Part shown: positions 24,236 through 36,171 of the stretch, in pieces
How the letters are laid out: every line of letters begins with the position of its first letter
How positions within the stretch are numbered: the first letter of the stretch is position 1
DNA from: Sphagnum magellanicum
Lineage: Eukaryota; Streptophyta; Sphagnopsida; Sphagnales; Sphagnaceae
Assembly (NCBI GenBank): GCA_021904315.1
Contig: CM038916.1
Span: 14,969,065 to 15,033,064, forward strand
DNA: 64,000 nt
Direction of reading: 5' to 3'
Translations under genes and position numbers: made by a program
The notes under the pieces: model-generated
What the model saw: only the letters and a program-made list of their open reading frames with translations
The model's database searches: none
Told to the model about the DNA's origin: nothing

Positions 24236-24540
24236 TTCAAGTTCAACTAGTTAGGTTTTCATTAGTTATTGGAGTAGGAAAGTAATTAAATTACTTTCAC
24301 AAGGTTGAACTACTTTTTTTACTTAAATTAGTTTGGTTATTTCTGGTTTGGTCTTTTAATTAAATACCTTGGTGTTGATGATTTAACTCTCTTTTCTTCA
24401 TTGCACAAGTTTGTGTCTTTGATGTGACAAGAACCTTGAGGAGTTCTTGATGTTATGTTCCATGTTGTGAACATCATGTTTTAGTTTCCTTCCAATAAAA
24501 ATTTATGTTTGCACTTGACTATATCTTCTATTTTTTAACA
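24227..24540 (+). repeat. 3' LTR of the copia remnant, 314 bp
   Basis: It begins TGTTA directly after the polypurine tract and ends TAACA, the short inverted ends typical of copia LTRs. A possible polyadenylation signal, AATAAA, is at about 24495 (tccaataaaaattt). No matching 5' LTR was found in the window, so the left part of the element was lost. Confidence 0.8.
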
Positions 24541-25879
24541 TACAAATCTTTAAATAAAAGGAAGTAATCATGTACTAGGCACTATGTAAATTGTAAACTA
24601 CCTAACAAAAAACTTTCAAAATGATTTGTAAGGAACATTTGAAAAAACAACTGGGCACCTTCTCCAAGTACTTAGTATCAATTACAAATTGTTAGTTGAA
24701 GAACATATTTCCTAAGTTTAAGGTTCACAATGCTAATTTGACAAAACAATGTACTTTGCATAAGCAACTTTGCATTGTTCAAAGTACTTGGGAACTTGAA
24801 ACTTACCCAATGATCTAGTCTTGCAACAAAATGCTTTGCGAGAGGATCCAAATTATCCACTATAATGAGTTGTACACATAAGGAAAACTCATGAAGACAA
24901 CAAAAGATGTAAATTAGTATAGGAGCAAAGTCCTGTTTGTGTAAGCAATCAACTACATATGGCCATCTACTTTCATAGTAATTCCAACAAAGTTCAATGC
25001 CATGGAAAATTTAAAGAAACTAGGAACTCACCTTGAATAACTTGATAACACATTTATCCAAAGTGAGACATGTCTACCTTATTTCAATAGCAAAGTTCAT
25101 GGAATATGAAGTTCAGGGATTATAAAAATGAAAGGGAATTCTTGATCACCTACTTGAAATTCATAAAGGAAGAGCTAGATGGCCTAGATGAAAATTTTCT
25201 TAGATTGTTATACACATCATAGGGTAAGATATGGTATGGCTTCCTTGACTATGGGCATATTGATCTACCACATTTTGGTTGAAATTTCCTATCACTGCTT
25301 TTGATGAGTTTATCATTTTGATGGCTACTTTGATTTGGATTATTCAAGTGCAGGAGCTTGTAAAGAATTTTAGAGTTTTATATGAGTTATTAATTGTTCA
25401 ACAATAACAACATGTTCAACACCATTATACATCAAATGAGTTTGATTGCAAAAAACTACATTGCCATTACCAGGTACGTCCAAATAAAATGAGCCAAACC
25501 CAACTCCTTTGTTCTTTCCAAAAGGGCAAGGATTTGAAATTGGAAATTGAGATGGCATGCAACCATTGCACACTTGTATTTTTTTTTCAACATGAATGGT
25601 AATAACCAGTGTTTTTTTTTCCTTAAATTTTTTTTTTTCAATTTTCCAAAAGTGATAAAATTTTCTTCAAAACACATTTTAGACACACACAAAAAACCAC
25701 ATTTCTTGAAATTTCATTTTTAAAAAAATGCAAAAGAATGGAATTTACCACAACAATATCATTGGTACAAACTTTAACAATTCTAATATTTAATATCAGG
25801 TGTGTTGGATTTCCATTTCATGGAATTACATTTGACAACCAAAGTGAAGCAACGAGAACCCCAAAACTAGAGTGATGCC
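24541..25879. other. Downstream flank of the glycosyltransferase gene, no other gene
   Basis: AT-rich DNA with short chance frames. The 3' untranslated region of the minus-strand glycosyltransferase gene must lie at its right edge (below 25880). I see no clear transposon signal. Confidence 0.5.
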
Positions 25880-28800
25880 TCATAAACAATTTAATTTCTT
25901 CAACGAAGTCATGGTGTTGAGGTCTTCCACAAAGAGATCCAAGCTTTTCCTTGAAGACCCTCCAGGTTCAGTTGCATTTCTTGCCACCTTCTTTAGCTCC
26001 TTAGCATTTTTCCTCACAATATTGCTAGCAGCATCTTCCATCAAAAGTTGAACAACCCTTTCAACCTCCTCTTGTCCAACAATCTCCTTGAATTTCTTGT
26101 CAACTGCAATTGCAATATTCAAAACATCAACACAAAACCGGCCATTGAGCATTTGATCAGCCCAAAGTGGCCATGTAATCATGGGCACACCCATGGAAAT
26201 GCTTTCCATGATAGAGTTCCATCCGCAATGTGTTAAAAATCCTCCAATGGCGGGATGTGCTAAGATTTGTACTTGTGGCGCCCAAGATGTATAGACCAAA
26301 CCTTTATTTTTGGTCCTCTCCATGAAACCTTTGGGAAGGAAGGTTGCAATTTCTGGGGCCAAGTTCCCATCTTCGCCTTGTGGGATCCTTATAACCCAAA
26401 GGAAGCGCACACCACTAGTTTCAAGCCCCATAGCTAGTTCATTCAATTGTTGTGTTGGGAGTATGAATACTGTCCCAAAGCATATGTATAAAACAGATGA
26501 TCTTGGTTGTTGGTTCAAAAATTGTAAATAATCATTATCTTTTCCATCCACTTTCGGTTCCTCTAGTTTGTTGTTGTGGGTTAGTAACAATGGCCCAATT
26601 GTGAAAATTGTTGGCACCTGCAAACAAAATCAATATAAAGTTTAGATGAAAATTGCATCTCAAAAGCAATGCCATTGACCTAATATAATCAATTAAAACA
26701 AACTTTTCAATATAAAACAAATGGTTTTAATATGAGGTAGGGACTTCTTGAAGTAGCACATAATAAACAATGCAACCACACTAACATGTACACAAGCAGT
26801 TGTAACCAATGTTTGGTTTTGTGTATTTAACATTTTAGAAAAAAATAAAGAACTCCAAATGGAATTGCTTTCACATAATGTTATTTTCAATGTATTGGTA
26901 TATATAGTTTAAAAGTTTGAAATTGATCTAATGAATGAAAAATACCCAAAAGCATTTTGAAAACATTATAACTAGTGTTTTTAAGCAATAAAAAGACTTG
27001 TAAATGGACTTGAATTTTTTTTGACAATAACAGAATTTTATCAAAATTTTGATGTAAACCTAATATAATAGAGTGACGAAAATTTTGAAGATTTTAAAAA
27101 AAAAATTAAAATTTTTTGTTCAAAAAATTTCAAGAATATCCTAGAATAAACACCCAATTAGCAATCACCCAAGGGAGCGAGTCCGGTTCATAGTGTCCCA
27201 TCTGCACCCTAAGTTGATTGAAAAAAAATGTCCTTACAATAATCATTTCAAAGTCTTCTCTAGTTTGTTGCACAGGCACAATCACTTCTTTTATTTTGGT
27301 GATGGGCCTCTTTGATTGGCTCATCACAACACCAACAAAAAACACTCACAATGTGAACACTCCCAAAATAAAGATTTTGTAGCATTTCTCTTTGGCTTAA
27401 CTACATATCTTTACCATAATATAATTTGAGCAAAGGATATGGGATAAAGTTTGGTGTTATTAGGAACAGTTTGAGGAACACATTGAGAGCATCGTTAGCA
27501 ACTAAAATCTAGAAATAAATCCCCCCATCCTGCCCTTCTCCCCCCCCCCCCCCCCCCACAAACACACTTTTAGGGGAAAAAATGGACCCTAAAATTTCTT
27601 GGTTCATATTTAGCTATCTCATTGGCTGTATTTGCTCTAAAGTTGTTCACAACCATTTTTGGCTTGGGCTATAATTTCCCCTTCCTAAGAGTGTGGGTTG
27701 TTGGCTGTATTCCTTTATTTTTCCATTCATTTACTTTGAGCAGCCTTGCACCCAAAAAAAAGTTCAAACTTAAGATGAATGTTTGAAGTTTAAGCTTCTA
27801 AAACTTCAAACTCTTTCCCCAATTGTTAGTTTGCACTGGAACAAAGTAGGATTATGGTTTTTCTCCCCTTTAGCCCAGCTATATAGGTTATGGGAGTGCA
27901 ACTCTGAGAATAGGTTATGGGATAAAATGTTTGGGGAACACATTGAAAACTTGAGAATATGGTAGGAACCCTAACCCCCCTTCCCCCCCCCAAAGAAAAA
28001 AAAAACGTGGGCCTTATGGCTGCACCTTATTGGCTAAGTAAAATTTTTACTCCTTACTCTCTTAGTCACCCATTTTTTCCTACACTACAACCCTCCTTGA
28101 TCATGGGTAGCTACTAGGGTCATGATATTAGTAAGAAACTCCATGGTAAGTAAGGGAACCGACCTGCTCTTGTTCTGAATCACTTTGAAGAAATTTTTGT
28201 ATGCCAGTGATAACACCGGATTCCAATTCATTGACTGTATTCACAAGCACCCCAGTGGCTTCCTTGAGCTTTTTCCCTTCATCAACAAGTCTTTGTGGAG
28301 GATATTTCATCTCACTTCCCTGCAAGTAAACTGAGGGAAGATCGATGGGTGAGAGTGGGGGAAATCCAGGAATTTCTAGTGGCTTTGCAGCGTCTAATGG
28401 CATGGGGATGAGCCCTTGAGCAACCCAATTTTTAGCATGCAATATCATTGACAAGGAACGTGCTGCACAAGTGTAAAGACAATATCTTGGGATTTTGAAT
28501 TTTTTTGCTGTATCCTGCATCCCCATCCTCGATATGACATATCAATTAGTCAGGTTTGAAGCTAGAAAGTGAAGAATCCAAAACTGTAGGTCAAGGACTT
28601 ATTTTCTTAACAAGGGACCGTGAGGGTAGCTCCACTTTAAGAAGTTACAACTACTACTACATTGGAGGTGGAGCAAGTGGTCCATATTTCCATAATAATT
28701 AGTTTGCAAGAATGTTGATTGCTGGTAGGTCTTATTTTCCCTCTGCATCAACTAATTCTCATGCTGAACAGCTGAATTGACCAAACTTTGCCCACTCTCT

Positions 28801-29344
28801 AATACATCATACAAATTGACACAATAAATAATTAATGAAAACGTTGCAATAAGGGTACCTGGGTCCAACCCAAAAGCATGTCGGAGATGATGCACACAGG
28901 AGAGCTGAACCAAAAACTTCCAATGGTGCTGCTTGATGAATGAGAGATTGGGGAAGGCTGATGATGATTAAAAGCAGTAACATCCTGGGGTGCCATCAAT
29001 TTCTGTATGATTTCGGCAAAAACCTCGTGCTTGTTTTTGGGAAGATAGAACATCAGATCATACAAGGTGTGTGGATTAGTGTTGACATATTGTGGAGGAA
29101 TATCAAAACAAATGATTTGAATCTTGCCATGGCCTTCAAAACTATCTTCCACCAATGCTCGCACACTAGCAAGATGAGGAGTTGCAATGATGAAGGTGAT
29201 AGCAATCCCATAGCTGGCCAAGGTCTTGGATAGCTGAACCATGGGAGCAATATGTCCTTGTGCAGGGAAAGGGAAGGCCACCACATGAGCACCTCCTCCA
29301 GCCACTACCGCTTGGTTTGAGTCTTTGTCTTCTTCACCCAACAT
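25880..29344 (-). CDS. Family-1 UDP-glycosyltransferase (UGT), three exons
   Basis: The enzyme transfers sugar from a UDP-sugar to a small plant metabolite in the cytosol. Exons: 29344-28859, 28514-28164 and 26617-25880 (162, 117 and 245 codons), with GT-AG introns of 344 and 1546 bp, both phase 0; 524 aa, slightly longer than usual. His31 in PFPAQGH is the expected catalytic base and Asp155 in CIISDMLL its partner. The plant secondary-product box occupies about residues 391-434: it starts WAPQVQILAHPAIGGF, contains HCGWNS and ends WADQ; a final Gln usually goes with UDP-glucose. All key residues are present and there are no stops, so it looks functional. The acceptor substrate cannot be told. 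Two introns are unusual, because most plant UGTs have none or one. The ATG is the first in the open frame and lies in a GGGAAAATGTTGG context. Confidence 0.93.
27420..28050. repeat. Duplicated block with poly-C runs inside UGT intron 2
   Basis: The segment around 27431-27640 (tatgggataaagtttgg, gaacacattga, a run of 18 C at 27540-27557, then cattggctg) is echoed at 27905-28040 (tatgggataaaatgtttgg, gaacacattga, a C run near 27976, then tattggcta). It explains part of the length of this 1.5-kb intron. Confidence 0.6.
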
Positions 29345-29589
29345 TTTCCCCTTGTGATAATAGAACTTCCACGACTTTGAACAAGCAAAATTTCCTAACA
29401 GAAATCAAGAGCAAAGTTATTCAATCCAACTGAAATCTCTCACATACAAAGTCCTTTCAATTTTCCAAAGAAAGAGACGGAGTTTCGTGATTATGGTGGA
29501 CTGCTGCAGAAGATACAAGAAACCTTCAAATTCAATGACAGAATGACGTCCCTTACTTTAGTTAATCTCAAGAATCGAGTATCACAAAG

Positions 29590-29600
29590 GCTATATAGCT
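29590..29600 (-). promoter_or_regulatory. Candidate TATA box of the UGT gene
   Basis: GCTATATAGCC on the minus strand lies about 250 bp upstream of the UGT start codon. It is the only convincing TATA-like sequence I saw in the first 300 bp. The implied 5' untranslated region would be roughly 215 bases. No transcript evidence is available here. Confidence 0.4.
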
Positions 29601-29742
29601 TCAAAGACTCCTGATCCTAAATGATCGCCCGCTAGTTTCCCACCAGAGCCGATCGAACTGCCGAGAAGCAAGTCGTATGAAATTTAGCCCGCGGGAGAAA
29701 TTCTAGAGAGTTGAGAAGCTGAGCATACTAAATCTCTTAAAA

Positions 29743-29858
29743 TCTTTTGCTACTGCCAGTTGTTTGTTGTAGGTGAGCGAGGTGGGGTTTCGTACTTAAG
29801 TCTTTTGCTACTGCCGGTTGTTTGTTGTAGGCGAGCGAGGTGGGGTTTCGTACTTAAG
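29743..29858. repeat. Perfect-phase tandem duplication of 58 bp
   Basis: tcttttgctactgcc to gtacttaag occurs at 29743-29800 and again immediately at 29801-29858 with only two differences (cagt/cggt and ggtgag/ggcgag). It lies about 400-515 bp upstream of the UGT start, just beyond the TATA-like site, so it could duplicate upstream regulatory sequence. Confidence 0.95.
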
Positions 29859-31741
29859 TCTGTGTCGTTATCCAATTTGGAAGGAAGGGAAAAAGGGAAT
29901 CATAAAAAGACAAACCACCGGCGACGATGTCAGCAATAATACCTTGCAATTGATAGACAACCTTTTGACGATCTTAGCAATAGTACGCATGCAATTGCAA
30001 CGGAAAAAAACGGAAGATGAAATAGACAAACGCGGATAAGTTAATTCATAGTTTTAAAAAAGTCCTATTGATGTTGGGGGATGGTACCATGGCTATTGGG
30101 AGAGGACAGCAGCTGCCATGGCCATTGAGGCCATGCGCATCTAATAGTGATTACTCAAACAATGTTAGCCCCTGTGGTCGGGCCCTGGGATACTTGACCA
30201 TCACGTTGGGAGTTACCTCCCTTCCGTGATGAATGAAGAAGTTCCTCATCTCATCCAGTCCCCACAGGAGCTGCTTTGATTTGCCATGTTTCCGTGGTTG
30301 TTCCCCTTGGGTTCAAGAGTCTTTTGTTCACTGTGTTCCCAATGGTCAACATTCCCAATTCATTGAATTAGGGCAGCAGCCGTTGAGAATGCAGTGAACC
30401 AAAAAACCTCCAAATAAGTCTATATACAGATTTTTTCAACCAGACGATCTTGAGTTGCTCAGACAGCTGGTGGGTAGCGAATGAATGTAAATAACTTGCC
30501 TTTACACAGGTCTTGGGATGATGCTGCAAAAGGATCCAAACTTTGAAATGTAATTTTTTTGACCTTAAAAAACAAGTGTTGCAAGGCTGTCTGCAACACC
30601 ACCAACATAGGTATTGCAAAAGTCTTCACCACAAAAATTCTAAGGCATGGGAACAAAACAATCAATCTCATCCAACAGATTCTGTCCAGGTAACTTCCCA
30701 AAGTGATGGTTTTTTCATCTCAGCCCGTGGTCAGTGCACTCGCTCCGTATCCTTGGCAGTTTTTTTCATTTCTATAATTGGCGAAATTCCGCCAAAAAAT
30801 GAAATCCAAAATAAATAGAAAAGTGATTTTGGAGGGTTTTGATTGCCAGAAGTGAGGGAAATTTTAGTTAAAATCGCCATATTTCTATATTTGATTTTCA
30901 CAGGGTAGCAAAAATATTAAAGGGTAATTAGTATTTTGTAACTCATATACGGTTTATAATCATATTTGCCTAAATCTTCCTAGGGATGATCGCCAGTATG
31001 GCTTTAAAAGAATTCCTACAAAAACACTGGTCCTGAGTGCAACCGCTGGTGAACGAAAGGACCCGCCAACGTGCTGTATCGATTAGATACGTACATCCTG
31101 AGGAAAGCTGGTGGGTCGCAATGATGACCCTGTTGAAGCTTAGTTGGTGGGTCTCTCCTGTTATTCCGACTGTCGAGGTAAAGGGTAGTACATACCTATC
31201 ATTGCAATCGCATTATTCTCGCACAGGGGTGCTCCTATTGCCGAACACTGTTGTTTCCTATGCTTGCACACAAATGCCCTTATTTGTGACACACTGGTAA
31301 TTCTTATCCCTGCAAAACTCCCAACATTATTTGTGCACATAGTTGTTAGTGCCGGTGCAAAACTTTTTTTCCCTGACTGCCCTTTCGCCCCTCCAAGATG
31401 TGATGCCTAAACACATCTTGATGTTGCTCCTACAAACTTTGTGTCCTATTATGCAGGTTTTGGGCTTGTAAAATGTGCATAACATGGGCCCAAGGTGTGT
31501 TTGGGTGTAATCCATCCTTTTTGAGAAAAGTAGATTGGGTCAAGGGCATATAAAGATAAAAAAGGTGGTAAGACTTTTCTACTGCTTGCAATAACAACTA
31601 GGTGCACATTAGGCAAACCATAAACATGTGTAACGAATTAAATGTGACATTGGGCTTGACATATTTGCAAAATAGTGCTCAAGAGGAAAAATATTTACTA
31701 TTTTAATTATATTTACTGCATAACATTTTCAAGGAAAAGAG
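29859..31741. other. Upstream flank of UGT, no supported gene
   Basis: Base composition is more balanced than in the transposon-rich parts, and several short frames (up to 91 codons at 30543-30818) overlap on both strands. None has a recognisable domain. Old genic or LTR-derived sequence is possible. Confidence 0.4.
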
Positions 31742-31788
31742 TGATGTAGTGGTTAGAATCTTCCTCTTCTACCCAAAGGTTCAAGGTA
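31742..31788 (+). other. tRNA-like promoter boxes, possible SINE head
   Basis: TGATGTAGTGG (31742-31752) matches the pol III A-box pattern at 10 of 11 positions and GGTTCAAGGTA (31778-31788) resembles a B box, with 25 bases between. The intervening TTAGAATCTTCCTCTTCTAC has the look of a tRNA anticodon arm region. No tRNA can be folded from it. A SINE remnant is the likely explanation; its 3' end was not located. Confidence 0.35.
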
Positions 31789-32589
31789 TTCTTTTCCCAA
31801 ACTCTCCTTTTCTTTCACAAACCAAATGTATGAAAAAAATTAAAAATAACCCATGGGTAACTTCTTCAAGGTAGTTGTTGTCGGGTAGATTCCTTCGCAC
31901 AAAGAAGAGGATTAAGTGGTAATCTCAATAAAGTTTCGTGAGGTTGAACTCTCTCAAGGAGAAGGGGACTAAGCGATAGGCCCAACTAAGTTCCTTGGGG
32001 TCAACTTCCACAAGGAGAAAAGGACCTTTCCTATGGAGAAAGGGACTAAGTGGTAGCCGCAACTAAGGTTGCTCCCTTGAAAGAAATGAATTTTTTCTCT
32101 AGGAAGGATTCTCTTTGGGGAAAAAGGAACATGGAATGTCCCAAATTTTTGAGAGAAATGTGCAAGGAATAATTTTTTTCCAAATCATTTATTTTGTTAA
32201 AAAGTTTTCAAAGAATAGATATCAAAAATGAATTTGCTTTTTCCATTTGAGGCTATGAGATAAAAGTTAAAAGGTTAAAAAAAAGCTCATGAATCAAATT
32301 GATAGTTTGATTCTTGATTATTAAAACACAAGAAATAAGGTCAAATGACCTTTGATAGAAACCCATGAAACAATGTTGGAAAGATATCATCGAGGGCTAC
32401 AACTTTGTAATGTAAAGTTTTTCAATCATAGATCACATGAAGATGTTATGAACTTCCAAAGTTGTGGGAACCATGCGTTCCCCATGGAACTTGGGCCCAT
32501 AAATGGTTCCCAAGGCAACTTGGGTGGGTTCTTTTCAAGGCAAGTTCCTTATGAACACTATTTAAAAAGGGGTGTTTTACAATTGGCAT

Positions 32590-32612
32590 TGCAACTCAAA
32601 TTTTGAGTTGCA
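32590..32612. repeat. Near-perfect palindrome with 11-bp arms
   Basis: TGCAACTCAAA and TTTGAGTTGCA are separated by one base. CAACTCA or AACTCA recurs several times in the next 170 bp (for example at about 32624, 32684, 32703 and 32728), so this could be the tip of a degraded repeat family. Confidence 0.8.
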
Positions 32613-32974
32613 TCGGACATTTGCAACTCATTGTATTTATATGTGAATGCTAACAAACAAGTTGCATGAGTTACAAAATTACAACTCACCATATATATAC
32701 TATAACTCATTGTAACTTAGTCAAAACAACTCATTTTCAACTACTATGTAATCCATTATAATTGCACCCATGATGTCATACTAACATCATTAATTGTCAT
32801 CCATTCATTAAAATCTTACACGTGGCATTATGACAAATTTTTTTTGGAAATTATCCATTGTTCATTATTATTGTTAATGATTGTCCGAAATTGTGACATG
32901 TGGCCAATCAAAAATTGTCACATGGCATTTTAAAAATAAATAAATAAATATTTTAGTAGCTAGGTAGGTCATTC

Positions 32975-32978
<4 letters not shown>

Positions 32979-33016
<38 letters not shown>
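32979..33016. repeat. (CA)19 microsatellite
   Basis: An uninterrupted CA dinucleotide run of 38 bases, in AT-rich intergenic DNA. Confidence 0.97.
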
Positions 33017-33017
<1 letters not shown>

Positions 33018-34330
33018 TGTCTTGAATAATTGATCGAATTCATTATGAAGTATCCCCAATTTGGATAAATATTTATTTAATTATTATTTAATAAGTAATT
33101 AACTTTTTAGTTAATGTGAAATTAATTATATTAATTACACTTATTTATTCATATTAATAGCCAATTATTTAATATAATCAATAAGTTCATAATAAGTAAA
33201 TGTATTAAACATAATTAATCTTTAATAGTGAAATTATTGAAACAATAAATTTTTACAAAACATTACATATGAATATGTATCCTTATTAAAGTATAAGTAA
33301 TTGCACTATAGTTATAACATATATAGTTGAATAATATAGTAGTTTAGTAGTGGCACATTAATGTCCCTACTAATTATATCAATGGGAATCATAATAAAAA
33401 AAATAGTTACAAATGCATCCTATAATGGGTGGTGGAAATGTGGACAATAACATGATCACATGTATGTACATTATACATTAATTGCAACATAGTTGTTGTT
33501 TTAATGCCCCATTTACAATAGTTTTTAAGTAGTTGCCACAAACAACTACAATGCAACTCTTGAAAAAGTCAAACATGGTTGATTACATATGTATGTACGA
33601 TGTATATAAATTACCATATAGAAAATCCAATTTCAACTCACTTGCAATTATAAATACAATTAACTAATTTTCTAATGTGGCAATTTATTTATTAATACCC
33701 CTTATTTCTAAGGGGATAGTCACAAAATAGTTGTATATGAATTGTTTTTTGAGCTTTAGTTACAAGGGAGTGTGGTTTCAACAAACGCAATTTCCCATAA
33801 TGGAAGGAAAAGACTTTCCATGGGGAGAAAGGGATTAAATGGCAATTGTGAACATTAATTCACCACCAGTGTTTTCCTGGTCCTTATTATTGGGTTTTTT
33901 AAGTTATTAACATTTTAAAATAGGTAATAATTTTATTTAACAAGTTATAGCCCATTTTGGTTTCATAAGTCATTAAAAACATTGTGATTTTAATATTGTT
34001 AAACATTCAATATTATATGTTGAGTAACTTCATGAATGAAATTTTAAACTATAGAGTTATATTCATTTATCATTTATAATTTAGTTAGGTCAAGTCATTT
34101 ATCATATTTTAAAAATTGAATCAATTTTAAATCACAATTGTAGTACATATCAAGTTGTGATGTTAGTCACGATTACTACAAACTTTGCAGTTGTTAATGA
34201 ACCCACCTTTTGATCTCAATAAAAGTGCCAACTCAATTTGGATTTGCATTTGAATCTAGTATAGATGGGAGTGAGGATAAAATGAAGGCTAGCAAATGGA
34301 GGTGGATTTAGTAGTCACACTGGAATCGTA
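33017..34330. other. AT-rich intergenic DNA, no gene
   Basis: Long A/T-rich stretches with no open frame of note. The sequence cccataatggaaggaaaaga then ccatggggagaaaggga near 33797-33830 resembles the repeated gagaaagggactaa motifs at 31960-32060, so a shared repeat may be present on both sides. Confidence 0.45.
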
Positions 34331-36115
34331 ACTTACCAAATTGGAGGTGGCATCTAGTAAGAGAATTATTTTCAATGTTGCAAACATTTTTAACATAGCA
34401 AAAGGCTCTGTACCAATTCAAGCCCCTGCCTTTGTAGAAGTTAAAACATTTTCCAATGACACAATTGATCTAACATTTTCCGGTATAACAATAAAAAACA
34501 AAGTTCCGGTGGTTGGAATTGGTATGGAGGGTGAGGCTTTTATTTGGTACAACCAGAGTCAATTGCTATCCTTGCTACTAATGTACTGAGGTCTTCTACC
34601 ACATCGAAAGATGTAGGATTAAATGTTAACGAGGAAGTTGTAGATGTAACAAAGGTAACGACTATGGAAAAATAGTGTAGAAAGTATAGACTGTAATTAT
34701 GAGGATGTAAGCCTAATTAAAAAGGGGAATGAATTTGAAGGTAGAATTTATTGAAATCATATTTTTATCCAAGTTTTATTAAAACCAAAATTTCTTTATC
34801 AAAACTCATTTACTAAATTTTTTTCTACCAAAAAGCTTGTTATCAAAACCAATTTGTATTATTGATTTGAATTAAGTTATATTTAGGATCAATTTTTTGG
34901 AGGATTGGGCTAACTACATGTTCCACCCTTTTTGACTTTTTTCTTGGAGGTATTTAAGGCTTTATACCTTTGAGGACTATATAGGGGAATTTTTTTTTTG
35001 AATAAAATTAATTTTTTCTTGCCATACTTTTTTATTTTGATTTCTATGTGTTGCTTTCCCTTTGTATGTTTTGAATGTTTTAATGTTTTGTATGCAATTT
35101 TTCTTTTTTTTATTTGCTTCAAGTTTGTTTCTATAGAAAGTTTATGAAATTGTCCTACTAAGATTTGATAATCCTTTTTTTGTGTTGAAGCCTTTTGCTT
35201 ACCTTACAAGAGTAAGAAAAAATTATCTTCTATTCCTTTATTTTATTTCCTTCAAAACTTGATAGTTCACTGAGTGGCCTTAAGAACTATCTATAGGTTA
35301 GAGCAATAGATGTTTTCTTCATTATTATTTTCAGAATAGGATTGTTACCTTACTTCATATTAACTACAACATGTATGAAACAAAATACCTTGATTGAACA
35401 AAAGAAGTTACTATAGTATGTGAGGAAAGTGGACCTATTAGTTTGAGTTATGATGCATTACTAACCACACCAAAGGTTAATATAGTAACTAAACCAGTGG
35501 TACTTGTTGTTACTTGTGTTAAATCTACGTCAACTTGTATTAATTGTGGTAAAATAGGTCATAGTCTTGATACCTGATAAATTTGAAAAAAAGAAGTACT
35601 AGTAGTATGAATAACCACAATTAAGTCTACAAAACTAGTAGCAAGAACTAAAACACAACATGTTAAACTGGTTAGGATACATGTTCAATACCCTTGTATT
35701 ATATGTTCAAATGCCGAACAAAGAACCAGAAAATGTCCTAGGAAGATTGAAATGCAAAACATGTTTAGAATTAAACCTATTAATTTTACTATTACAATAC
35801 CAAAGCTACCTAAACTTGAGAATGTACCAATTAATGTGGTAGTTGTTGTCACTACTTGCATTTAACAATTGAAGTAACATGTGTTGAAAAAATGGGAACT
35901 GATTAAAGCCAAGGAGTAGAGGATTGGCAAATAGAAGAACATTTACAATATTCATTTGTTGAAATTGTGAAACAACTACAGTGTGGCAAGATTGACAAAC
36001 AACCCACTGCAATCATTAAAGAACCATTCCATAATAATTGGGCTGAACTACCTGATAACATTACTGTAAATCAACTGGTTGAAAACAATTGAACTGGTGA
36101 AGTGTTTCAACAAAT
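34331..36115 (+). pseudogene. Decayed gag-like coding region with zinc-knuckle motifs
   Basis: A plus-strand frame includes CINCGKIGHSLDT followed by TGA at 35536-35577. This is a C-x2-C-x4-H-x4-C knuckle whose last Cys codon has become a stop. Some 120 bases further on is YPCIICSNAEQRTRKCPRK (about 35689-35745), a second Cys-rich module. Downstream protein-like stretches include EDWQIEEHLQYSFVEIVKQL (about 35920-35985). An 82-codon frame at 34341-34589 may belong to the same unit. Zinc knuckles of this type bind nucleic acid in retroelement Gag proteins. The polymerase part is absent. I infer a retrotransposon-related protein but cannot name the superfamily. Confidence 0.55.
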
Positions 36116-36171
36116 TATGACATCATAACATGTGACAACAAAAAAAACTTTGAAAGAAATTCTAAAGGACA

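Larger units (their letters stand above)
22437..24540 (+). mobile_element. Degenerate Ty1/copia retrotransposon, internally deleted, one LTR
   Basis: The order is a gag remnant (22441-22955), a reverse transcriptase/RNase H remnant (22963-24235), a polypurine tract AAGGGGGAG (24218-24226), and a 3' LTR beginning TGTTAAGAATTC at 24227 and ending TTTTTTAACA at 24540. Protease, integrase and the start of reverse transcriptase are missing, so gag runs straight into RT. No 5' LTR or primer-binding site was found upstream. About twenty stops and one frameshift make it inert. It belongs to the copia superfamily because the gag zinc-knuckle region precedes RT and RT carries YVDD; the element family is not determined. 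Confidence 0.9.
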
